11,438 nt of DNA, taken from the NCBI GenBank assembly GCA_002435785.1, contig DIUC01000031.1:13337-24774 (forward strand), written 5' to 3'. The position numbers and the translations under genes were made by a program. How positions within the stretch are numbered: the stretch's first letter is position 1; each line of letters starts with the position of its first letter. This document shows positions 1-6,222 of the stretch, one piece after another. The DNA comes from Saprospiraceae bacterium UBA6168. GTDB taxonomy: Bacteria; Bacteroidota; Bacteroidia; Chitinophagales; Saprospiraceae. Below the pieces are notes generated by a model that made no database searches, was not told the DNA's origin, and saw nothing but the letters and a program-made list of their open reading frames with translations.

Positions 1-24
1 CTTCGGAGGGGATCGGGGGGAGGC
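1..24 (+). repeat. GC-rich palindromic repeat fragment, in frame in kinase (cut by window edge)
   Basis: The first 24 nt match nt 754-777 with one substitution, in the same orientation and reading frame (SEGIGGR here, SEGVGGR there). They lie just before the second HisKA helix, that is, in the loop between the two dimerisation helices. The other arm of the palindrome would lie left of the window, so the full extent is unknown. Confidence 0.6.
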
Positions 25-1562
25 TGGACACGGACGACTCACGGCTTGGCCTTATTCACCGGAACGCCCAAAACCTCCTCCACCTCGTCAACCAATTGCT
101 CGACCTGTCAAAACTGGAGGACAGGTCATTCAAACTGAACCTGCGGCACGGCGACATTGTGCCGTTCCTGCGCTACGTGACGGAGAGTTTCCAATCCCTT
201 GCCAATAGCCGGAACCTCTCGCTCCGCTTTTTTACCACCCTGGAAAACTTGGAAATGGACTTCGACCCCGAACAGGTGCAGCAAGTGGTGAGCAACCTGT
301 TGTCCAATGCCTTGAAGTTTACGCCCTCCAGCGGAGAAGTCAGGGTAGGGGTGATGAATGAGGGACGAGGAATGATTGGCACCGCTGGTTCATCCCTCAT
401 CCCTCACTCCTCATCCCTAATAATCACCGTCTCCGACACCGGCATCGGCATTCCCGAAGCCGACCTGCCGCACGTCTTCGACCGCTTTTACCAAGTGGAT
501 GGCTCCTCTACCCGTGCGGGCGAGGGCACGGGCATCGGCTTGGCTCATGCGCTGGAATTGGTGAAACTCATGGGCGGCGAAATCCGGGTGGAGAGCGAGC
601 TTGGGGCAGGGACGACGTTCACGGTGGTGCTGCCCGTGAGAAAGAAAGCTATGATTGACCTTCTTGGCCTCCCCCCGACCCCCTCCAGAGGAGGGGGAGG
701 CAGCCTCCCCCCGACCTCCACTGAAAGTGGAGGAAATGTCTGGTCTCCCCCTCCTTCGGAGGGGGTCGGGGGGAGGCACCAAATCCTCCTCATCGAAGAC
801 AACCCCGACGTAGTCACCTACCTCCGCACCATTCTGCAAGACAGCTATGAAATCAGCATCGCCTACAATGGCCGCATCGGCATCGAAAAGGCATTGGAAC
901 TCATACCCGACCTCATCATTAGCGATGTGATGATGCCGGAAATGGACGGCTACCAGTTGCTCGATGCCCTCAAGCACGACGATCGCACCAGCCATATCCC
1001 CATCATCTTGCTGACGGCCAAGGCCGACGCCAGTTCCAAAATCGCTGGGCTGCGCAGGGGGGCGGACGCCTACCTATCCAAGCCTTTCCAAAAGGCAGAA
1101 TTGCTGGCGACGCTGGAAATGATGCTGGAAAACAAGCGGCGACTGGCTGCCCATTTTTCGAAGAAATACGATTTTGCGCAACACTTAGCCAAGTCCGGGG
1201 ACGGCGAAAAGACTGGCCTACCACCCGATGCAGAAGCCGTTTTGGTCGAGGACGCCTTCCTGCAAAAACTGCGGCAAATCGTGGAAGCAAACTACGCCGA
1301 CGAAGCCTTCGCCTTGCCACAGCTCTGCAATACCCTCAGCATGAGCCGCTCCCAGCTCTTCCGCAAGTTGAAGGCCCTCACCGATGTTTCCCCCTCCGAT
1401 TTCATCCGAAACTACCGGATGGCGCAGGCCAAGCTCCTCCTGGAAACCACCCAGCTCGCCGTTAAAGAAGTGGCCTGGCAGGTCGGGTTCAAGGAACTCT
1501 CCCATTTTTCGAAGACCTTTCTGGAGACCTACGGCATGTCGCCGAGCGCCGTGAGGAAGTAA
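1..1562 (+). CDS. Hybrid histidine kinase / response regulator / AraC-type HTH protein (5' end outside window)
   Basis: C-terminal part of a one-protein two-component system. The frame is open from nt 3, so the start and the phospho-accepting His lie to the left; the TTG at 96 is internal. In order: second helix of the HisKA dimerisation domain (about nt 45-125, RNAQNLLHLVNQLLDLSKLE); HATPase domain with N box (about 258-330, NLLSNALKFTP), G1 box DTGIGI (435-452), F box (FDRFY) and G2 box GTGIGL (525-542); a receiver domain (about 780-1135) with acidic pair ED (795-800), phospho-Asp in ISDVMMP (924-926), Thr (1014-1016) and Lys of SKPF (1080-1082); and an AraC/HTH_18 domain (about 1257-1556). 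All expected phosphorelay residues in view are intact, so it looks functional. It should autophosphorylate, pass phosphate to its own receiver and bind DNA. Oddity: palindromic repeat DNA is translated in frame at three loops (nt 1-24, 348-417, 667-777). Its target genes and input signal are not visible. Confidence 0.93.
   Translation, partial: SEGIGGRLDTDDSRLGLIHRNAQNLLHLVNQLLDLSKLEDRSFKLNLRHGDIVPFLRYVTESFQSLANSRNLSLRFFTTLENLEMDFDPEQVQQVVSNLLSNALKFTPSSGEVRVGVMNEGRGMIGTAGSSLIPHSSSLIITVSDTGIGIPEADLPHVFDRFYQVDGSSTRAGEGTGIGLAHALELVKLMGGEIRVESELGAGTTFTVVLPVRKKAMIDLLGLPPTPSRGGGGSLPPTSTESGGNVWSPPPSEGVGGRHQILLIEDNPDVVTYLRTILQDSYEISIAYNGRIGIEKALELIPDLIISDVMMPEMDGYQLLDALKHDDRTSHIPIILLTAKADASSKIAGLRRGADAYLSKPFQKAELLATLEMMLENKRRLAAHFSKKYDFAQHLAKSGDGEKTGLPPDAEAVLVEDAFLQKLRQIVEANYADEAFALPQLCNTLSMSRSQLFRKLKALTDVSPSDFIRNYRMAQAKLLLETTQLAVKEVAWQVGFKELSHFSKTFLETYGMSPSAVRK
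348..417 (+). repeat. Imperfect palindrome inside the HATPase coding region
   Basis: Arms 348-375 and 390-417 (28 nt, 23 complementary by hand count) flank a 14-nt loop. The arms are built from GATGAGGGA-like units, unlike the CCCCCGACC family at 667-777. The translated segment (about 24 residues, including MNEGRGMIG and IPHSSSL) falls between the strand after the N box (GEVRV) and the strand leading to the G1 box (ITVSDTGIGI), where relatives of this kinase family have a short beta hairpin. It keeps the frame and contains no stop. Confidence 0.65.
667..777 (+). repeat. Composite palindromic repeat inserted in frame between HATPase and receiver domains
   Basis: Outer arms 667-699 and 745-777 are 33-nt inverted repeats with two mismatches. 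A second left-arm copy starts near 702 (CCTCCCCCCGACC) and a small hairpin, CCTCCACT/AGTGGAGG, lies at 715-733. The segment encodes a low-complexity Pro/Gly/Ser linker (LPPTPS, LPPTST and SEGVGGR units) between the last kinase strand (FTVVLPV) and the first receiver strand (QILLIED). The length preserves the frame. The unit recurs at nt 1-24, and relatives lie in the intergenic DNA at 1625-1731. Confidence 0.85.
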
Positions 1563-1566
1563 AAAG

Positions 1567-1801
1567 CGGTGATTAGTGATTTAGGAGTGTTAAGAAAAAT
1601 TGATGTGCCAGCATTTCTGCAAAAACATCCCCCTCCCCCCCTTCAAAGGGGGAATAAAACCCTGCTAAATTGCTCAAAATGTGAAAGTCAGCAGACATGA
1701 ATTCCCCCTTTGAAGGGGGTGAGGGGGATGTCCTCCCGGAATAGGACAACAAGAAAAATTTTCTCACACCCTTATTCGCTTTAATCACCAATCATCCCAC
1801 C
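1567..1801. repeat. Nested inverted-repeat element after the kinase gene
   Basis: The core has arms 1625-1655 and 1701-1731 (31 nt, 30 complementary) built from CATCCCCCTC and CCCCTTCAAAGGGGG, around a 45-nt loop. Outside it, GTGATTAGTGATT (from about 1569) is imperfectly complementary to AATCACCAATCAT (1783-1795), and AAGAAAAATT recurs at 1592-1601 and 1751-1760. No ORF with protein-like features is present, so it may be a non-autonomous, MITE-like repeat. As a strong hairpin just after the kinase stop codon it could also end or protect that transcript. Confidence 0.6.
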
Positions 1802-1816
1802 AGTTTTGCCCGCCCC

Positions 1817-1887
1817 TGCAACGAATCTATAAGCGATTGCAACGAATCTATAACGCCTGCCGGGTACGCCACCCCCATTTTTGCACC
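1817..1887 (+). promoter_or_regulatory. Promoter-like module, copy 1 (upstream of NlpE-like lipoprotein gene)
   Basis: Two direct repeats of TGCAACGAATCTATAA start at 1817 and 1838 (21-bp period, about two helical turns), followed by CATTTTTG at 1876-1883, close to the Bacteroidota -7 consensus TAnnTTTG. The 71-nt block matches 3084-3154 at about 63 positions without gaps. No TTG -33 element is evident, which would suit an activator-dependent promoter. If used, transcription would begin near 1890 and give the gene at 2108 a leader of about 220 nt. The function is inferred; a dispersed repeat is the alternative. Confidence 0.5.
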
Positions 1888-1988
1888 ATGCTGAAACTAC
1901 TAATTGGAAGTGGGGAAACCCAGTTCCGATAGGAGTGGGAGTCACAATTTATAGTGGACTGACCGACTGTTTGCGGTTTTGGATTTCA

Positions 1989-2044
1989 CAAGGGGGCAAG
2001 CCCCCTTGGAGATGCCGTTTTTTCCAAGGGGGCTTGCCCCCTTG
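1989..2044. repeat. Perfect 22-bp inverted repeat upstream of lipoprotein gene
   Basis: Arms 1989-2010 and 2023-2044 are perfect reverse complements separated by 12 nt that end in a T run. Each arm is itself nearly palindromic (AAGGGGGCAAGCCCCCTT). The structure ends 63 nt before the ATG at 2108 and would lie in the leader of any transcript from the 1876 box. It could be an attenuator, an RNA-stabilising hairpin or a dispersed repeat; the sequence does not decide. Confidence 0.75.
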
Positions 2045-2107
2045 ACAAGTTCACCAACCAGTTACTAAAAGCACTTTAGTTTTTTTTCATCCTTAAACAT
2101 TTTCAAC

Positions 2108-3031
2108 ATGAAGAACCTGATTTTCGCTTGCCTTTTTGTGTCCTGTTGCTTTGCCTGCAAAGAAGCGCCAAAAGATGCCACCACCACAGATGCCTCAGCC
2201 GCCAGTGCTGATTCCACGGCGATTGCGGATGCCATTCACGGCTTTTACAAATGGTACGACCAATCCATTGCCAATGGATCAAAAGATGCACCATACTTAA
2301 AGGTGGTGAACAAGCATTATGCCCTTGACCTGCCCGAACTGGAAAAATACTTGGCCAACATCAAGTCAAGCGGGTATGTAAGCACCGAATTGCTGGACAA
2401 CAACACGGCTTACTTTAAAACCTGTGAAAAGCTCTGGCAAAACGAAGAAGCAGAAGGTCCGCCAACTGGCCTGGATGCCGACATCTACTTCTGCGCCCAG
2501 GATTGGGACCTCAATTTTTGGACAACCTCCCCTGTCCGCATCAACTCCATCGCCAACGACCGGGCTGCCGTAACCCTGAACGGCACGCACGGCGGAGGCC
2601 CACACGAACAGAACTTTGAGCTGAAAAAAGAAAACGGCAAGTGGCTGCTGACCAAAATCGAGTGCGACATGGGCATCGGCGAGGCTGCCCAGGCATCGGC
2701 GGAGCAAACCCTGGTGGAGCAAATGGCCGCTTTTTACACAGGCAGCCTGCCCTGCCCCGACTGCGACGGCATCGAAACCATGCTCACCCTGAACGCCGAT
2801 GAAAAAAGGACCTTCATCCTGGAGGAACAATACAAGGGCAAAAAGCCCAAGACCGTTGAATCGAACGGAACGTGGACCGTGGCCGGGGAGGTAGTGACCT
2901 TGAACGGAAAAGCCGGGGCCAGCAAATACCAGGTCACAGCGGAAGGCTTGGTCAGCCTGAATGCCGACGGCAGCAAGCGGGACGCAAAATCCGCAAAGAA
3001 ATACCTGCTCAAAAAAGTACAAGGCGAATAA
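2108..3031 (+). CDS. Lipoprotein with C-terminal NlpE-like domain
   Basis: Predicted 307-residue envelope lipoprotein. The N-terminus (MKNLIFACLF) is a short lipoprotein signal with lipobox CFAC, so Cys17 should be lipidated; a Ser/Thr/Ala-rich tether follows. Residues about 38-192 resemble the DUF3828 type of small secreted domain (FYKWYDQ near 46-52, VTLNGTHGG, NGKWLLTKIECD); this part is tentative. Residues about 205-305 are clearly NlpE-like: FYTGSLPCPDCDGI with the CxxC pair Cys216/Cys219, then IETMLTLNAD, a Y-x-G-K segment, GTWTVAGEVVTLNG and a C-terminal YLLKK. NlpE-family proteins are known for envelope or copper stress sensing in Proteobacteria; whether that holds here is unknown. 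No Shine-Dalgarno precedes the ATG, as is usual in Bacteroidota. It probably forms its own transcription unit between a promoter-like module upstream and the palindrome at 3035-3082. Confidence 0.88.
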   Translation: MKNLIFACLFVSCCFACKEAPKDATTTDASAASADSTAIADAIHGFYKWYDQSIANGSKDAPYLKVVNKHYALDLPELEKYLANIKSSGYVSTELLDNNTAYFKTCEKLWQNEEAEGPPTGLDADIYFCAQDWDLNFWTTSPVRINSIANDRAAVTLNGTHGGGPHEQNFELKKENGKWLLTKIECDMGIGEAAQASAEQTLVEQMAAFYTGSLPCPDCDGIETMLTLNADEKRTFILEEQYKGKKPKTVESNGTWTVAGEVVTLNGKAGASKYQVTAEGLVSLNADGSKRDAKSAKKYLLKKVQGE

Positions 3032-3034
3032 CGG

Positions 3035-3082
3035 TTGGATGCAGCGGTGACACCTTTTAAAAAGGTGTCACCACTCATCCAA
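3035..3082. terminator. Long palindrome after the lipoprotein gene, possible terminator
   Basis: GGTGACACCTTTT (3046-3058) pairs perfectly with AAAAGGTGTCACC (3060-3072) around one base. An outer TTGGATG/CATCCAA pair (3035-3041 and 3076-3082) extends it across a small internal loop. It starts three nt after the stop codon. The centre is A/T-rich but no T run follows, so it is either an atypical terminator, perhaps bidirectional, or an interspersed palindrome. It abuts promoter-like module copy 2. Confidence 0.55.
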
Positions 3083-3083
3083 T

Positions 3084-3154
3084 TGCAACGAATATACAAC
3101 CGATTGCAACGAATCTATAACGCCCGCCGGGTGCGCCAGCGCCATTTTTGTACC
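3084..3154 (+). promoter_or_regulatory. Promoter-like module, copy 2 (upstream of first OmpA-family gene)
   Basis: Second copy of the block at 1817-1887. Direct repeats TGCAACGAATATACAA (3084) and TGCAACGAATCTATAA (3105) are again 21 bp apart, and CATTTTTG at 3143-3150 lies 38 nt after the start of the second repeat, exactly as in copy 1. The GCCGGGT stretch between them is also kept. The predicted transcript would start near 3157, giving a leader of about 130 nt before the ATG at 3289; that leader shows no obvious coding sequence. Confidence 0.55.
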
Positions 3155-3288
3155 CTGAAACAACTTCATTTCCTGAAAGGGAGAGATGGGGTAATCAATG
3201 TTCTCAATACCGTTCACCAGGCAAACTGCAACCGCCGAGGTACCCAGCCCCCGGCCATGCACTTGCCCTTCATCCAAAAATCTTTGTC

Positions 3289-5964
3289 ATGAAAAAATTC
3301 AAACTACTCTTTGCCATCTTGCTGCTGCCCCTGTTCCTGTTCGGGCAGGTGGACTATGTAAAACAAGCCCAAGATGCCCAAAAAGAGGCAGAAAAATTCA
3401 GAGACGAGGCTGTAAGACAAAAGGGGCTCGCAGAGACCTATGCCAAGGCGGGCAATTGCACCGCCGCCAAAACAGCCGAAGACGCAGCCTGGGAAGCCTA
3501 TAACCAGGCAATTTATGCTGCCGGCGCCGCCGGTAAAGCCGCTTATGATACCCCCGCAGCCGTTAGGGATGCCGTTATCCCCGCCCGCACCGCCGCCCTC
3601 GAGTCCGAAGACGCCGCCCAAGCCGCCGCCCAAGCCGCCACCGAAGCCGCCGATGGTTGCGTCCCCAAACCCCAGGAGCCCGACTATGTAAAACAAGCCC
3701 AAGATGCCCAAAAAAAGGCGGAAGCGGCTAGGGACGAGGTTTTAAGACAAAAAGACCTCGCAAAACAACATAAGTTTAGCGGCAATTGCGCCGCCGCCAA
3801 GCAAGCAGCAGACGCCGCCTACGCCGCCACCAAGCAAGCCGCCGCCGCCAGGGAAGCCGCCTTTAGCGCCATGAAAGCCGACCCCCAGCAAACCGCTGTA
3901 CAGCGAGCCTTTTTCAGCGCCCAAGATGCCTCCCAAGCTGCCGATGAAGCCAACGACAAAGCCCAAGATTTCGCTAGAAATTGCGTCCCCAAACCCCAGA
4001 AGCCTGACTATTTAAAACAAGCCCAAGACGCCCAAAAAGAGGCGGAAACCCAGAGAGACAATGCAGTACGACTTGCCGGAGAACGTGATTGCGATAAAGC
4101 TAGAGCCGCCGCCAATGCCGCCAAAGCCGCCGCCGAAGACGCCGCCAGCGTCACCTTTGACGCCCGCGACGGCGACGCCGCCGTCCGAGCCGCCACTACA
4201 GCCGCCGCCCGAGCCGCCAAAGCCGACGAAGACGCCGCCGACGACGCCGCCGACGACTGCATCCCCAAAACCCCACCTCCCCCACCGCCAGCCCCCTCCA
4301 GGCTCACCGCAACACCAACCGCAGGCGGCAGTATCGGTGCCGCCCAACCCTCTGCCACTATTGGTTATTGCTATCATAGAGACAAGGGTATTGTGCCAAT
4401 TTATGAAAACTCCAATATCACTGCGGGTACGTATGTTGGAATGATAGTATCATGTCTTTCTGGTGAAGGAGAACCACTAAGCAGTGTAGAGCCCCCCCGC
4501 TCCCCTTATGCCAGTTTTGCCTCCTACCGCACCTCGGCAAGCGGGAACGCTGCCCCTGCTCCAGCGCTGCCGCCCGTGCAAGGCGGCCAACTCGACCTGA
4601 TGAGCCTGAACCTGGGCGTGAACTACCTGCGCCTGAAGGGTGAGGACAGGCACCCGGAAAGGGGCGCCTCCTTCGACAAGAAAATGGTGGAAGTGCTGGC
4701 CACGGGCGATTTCTATTTCATAAACCTGCTGAGGGCCAAGCGGGCCACTAGTTCGCCCAAGGTAGCCCCGTTCCTGCGGCTGGGTGCGGGCTTCGGCATC
4801 GGGAACCCCAACACGGTCAATGGCGAAAAGGACACGAAGAAGGCCAACTTTGCACTGCCGATGGGTCTTGGGTTCCGGGTGAATGTTTCTGACAAAATGG
4901 CCCTCAACCTCGATTATACGACCCGTGCCACTTTCTCCGACGCCCTTGATGGGGTGTCGTCATCTACTGGCGGAAAGGATTGGTACGGTTCGGGCGGCCT
5001 TGGCCTGAGCTTCATGCTCGGCAAAAAGGCCAACGACAGTGATGGCGACGGCGTGAAAAACAACGACGACCCCTGCCCGACCGTCGCCGGCACCCTCGGC
5101 GGCTGCCCGGACACGGACGGCGACGGCATTGGTGACAAGGAAGATACCTGCCCCAACGAGGCAGGCGACCAGCGCTTTAACGGCTGCCCGGACACGGATG
5201 GCGACGGCGTTGCGAACAACATAGACGACTGCCCGAACGATGCTGGCCTACGCCGCTTCGCTGGCTGCCCCGACACCGACGGCGACAACATCATTGACAA
5301 AGAAGATAGATGCCCAACCGTCGCTGGCCTCGCCGCCACCAACGGCTGCCCGGATGCCGACCGGGATGGCGTCATTGACGACAAGGACGACTGCCCGAAC
5401 GACCCCGGCCCAGCAGAGCAAAATGGCTGCCCGGACACCGACGACGACGGCATTGGCGACAACAAGGACGAATGCCCGGAAGTGTTCGGTCTTGGCAAAT
5501 TCAAAGGCTGCCCCGACACCGACGAAGACGGCGTGTCAGACCCAATGGACAAGTGCCCGAACTTGAAAGGGCCTGTCGGCAACCAAGGTTGCCCGGAAAT
5601 TCTTGCGTCGGACAAGGCGGTGCTCGACAAGGCCATGCGCAACGTCAAGTTTCGGTCCAGCAGCGCCGAGTTGATTACAAGCTCAAAAAGTTACCTTGAC
5701 CAAATTGCGGAGGTCATGTCTCGCTACAAGGGCTTCAAGCTTTCGATTGATGGCTACACCGACAACGAAGGCCCTGCCGCAGCCAACCAGTCCCTATCCG
5801 AAGCTCGTGCAAAGGCTTGTTATGATTACCTTTCAAGCATTGGCGTGCGGTTATCGCTGATGACCTATAAAGGCCACGGGCCAACCAACCCCATCGGTGA
5901 CAACAGCACCCAGGAGGGTCGGCTCAAAAACAGGCGGGTGGAGTTCACCCTTATTCCCCAGTAA
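3289..5964 (+). CDS. OmpA-family outer-membrane protein with triple Cys-bounded helical repeats and TSP3 repeats
   Basis: 891-residue protein, much longer than typical OmpA. The ATG at 3289 is chosen because it opens a clear signal peptide (MKKFKLLFAILLLPLFLFG, cleavage before Q20); the frame continues upstream only from a TTG at 3148. Domains: three tandem Ala-rich helical repeats starting at residues 22, 132 and 240, each opening DY[VL]KQAQDAQK and holding two Cys; Pro-rich hinge 325-337; a Pro/Ala/Ser-rich, partly AT-rich segment to about 435; a beta-rich segment (about 436-580) matching the later barrel strands of the neighbour at 6316; seven TSP3 calcium-binding repeats (585-768, DTDGDG..D..D.CP); OmpA C-terminal peptidoglycan-binding domain (about 772-891) with GYTDN Asp825 and Arg840 in the diaminopimelate-binding positions and a final NRRVEFTL. 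It probably anchors the outer membrane to the cell wall. The helical repeats may form a rod of unknown role. Confidence 0.9.
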   Translation: MKKFKLLFAILLLPLFLFGQVDYVKQAQDAQKEAEKFRDEAVRQKGLAETYAKAGNCTAAKTAEDAAWEAYNQAIYAAGAAGKAAYDTPAAVRDAVIPARTAALESEDAAQAAAQAATEAADGCVPKPQEPDYVKQAQDAQKKAEAARDEVLRQKDLAKQHKFSGNCAAAKQAADAAYAATKQAAAAREAAFSAMKADPQQTAVQRAFFSAQDASQAADEANDKAQDFARNCVPKPQKPDYLKQAQDAQKEAETQRDNAVRLAGERDCDKARAAANAAKAAAEDAASVTFDARDGDAAVRAATTAAARAAKADEDAADDAADDCIPKTPPPPPPAPSRLTATPTAGGSIGAAQPSATIGYCYHRDKGIVPIYENSNITAGTYVGMIVSCLSGEGEPLSSVEPPRSPYASFASYRTSASGNAAPAPALPPVQGGQLDLMSLNLGVNYLRLKGEDRHPERGASFDKKMVEVLATGDFYFINLLRAKRATSSPKVAPFLRLGAGFGIGNPNTVNGEKDTKKANFALPMGLGFRVNVSDKMALNLDYTTRATFSDALDGVSSSTGGKDWYGSGGLGLSFMLGKKANDSDGDGVKNNDDPCPTVAGTLGGCPDTDGDGIGDKEDTCPNEAGDQRFNGCPDTDGDGVANNIDDCPNDAGLRRFAGCPDTDGDNIIDKEDRCPTVAGLAATNGCPDADRDGVIDDKDDCPNDPGPAEQNGCPDTDDDGIGDNKDECPEVFGLGKFKGCPDTDEDGVSDPMDKCPNLKGPVGNQGCPEILASDKAVLDKAMRNVKFRSSSAELITSSKSYLDQIAEVMSRYKGFKLSIDGYTDNEGPAAANQSLSEARAKACYDYLSSIGVRLSLMTYKGHGPTNPIGDNSTQEGRLKNRRVEFTLIPQ
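3352..4269 (+). repeat. Three tandem coding repeats of about 330, 324 and 264 bp
   Basis: Units begin at 3352, 3682 and 4006, each with GACTATNTAAAACAAGCCCA-like DNA. Units 1 and 2 are full length; unit 3 lacks about 20 codons in its middle. Each encodes an Ala/Gln/Lys/Glu-rich helical segment with a first Cys (GNC, GNC, RDC) and a second Cys before PK at the unit end (GCVPKP, NCVPKP, DCIPKT). The 5' ends are much better conserved than the Ala-rich middles. Confidence 0.85.
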
Positions 5965-5976
5965 GGTACACTTGAA

Positions 5977-6016
5977 CCAAGCGGTGGCAACGGTGCAGCA
6001 CGGCGCCACCGCTTGG
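5977..6016. terminator. Hairpin just after first OmpA gene
   Basis: Perfect 12-bp stem CCAAGCGGTGGC (5977-5988) / GCCACCGCTTGG (6005-6016) with a 16-nt loop, 12 nt past the stop codon. No T run follows, so it is either a 3'-end stabilising hairpin or a factor-assisted terminator; a stronger terminator candidate follows at 6077. Confidence 0.45.
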
Positions 6017-6076
6017 CTTCAAAGGCTGCCAAAAAAGGTAAGCGAAGTAGAATTTTTAACGGTATTGAGAAAATGG

Positions 6077-6112
6077 GTTAGGGGGCGGCTCAAGTCGCTG
6101 CCCTAACTTTTT
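6077..6112 (+). terminator. Rho-independent-type terminator
   Basis: GTTAGGG (6077-6083) pairs with CCCTAAC (6101-6107). CGGC/GCTG continues the stem after a two-G bulge, and TTTTT (6108-6112) follows. It lies 112 nt after the first OmpA gene and before the next promoter-like module, so the two OmpA genes are probably separate transcription units. Confidence 0.6.
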
Positions 6113-6222
6113 AACCTTGGCGCTGGTGTTCCCCCCTTCGAGGATGGTGGCGGTGAAGCTGTTTGTCGTTGCCGCAAGTAATCATACCATGTTTTGCAGG
6201 ACCTGCCGCATTCCTTTTGTCC

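Noticed and set aside
1817..3154. CRISPR-like direct repeats (TGCAACGAATCTATAA units).
   Set aside because: Only two units per site, 21-bp period with 5-bp spacers, and identical spacing to a downstream box; not a CRISPR array.
3148..3288. Open frame upstream of the first OmpA gene (TTG start at 3148).
   Set aside because: It would bury the signal peptide behind 47 non-hydrophobic residues and begins inside the -7-like box; the ATG at 3289 is far more plausible.
4008..5648. Long minus-strand open frames opposite the OmpA genes (about 4008-4377, 4914-5648, 6874-7740).
   Set aside because: They are shadows of repetitive, GC-rich coding DNA: their translations are low-complexity mirror images of the TSP3 and Ala-rich repeats, and the plus-strand frames carry clear domains.
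6113..6222. Possible gene remnant between terminator and module copy 3 (includes CCCCCCTTCGAGG near 6131).
   Set aside because: No protein-like frame; the C-rich string may be a fragment of the palindromic repeat family but is too short to assign.
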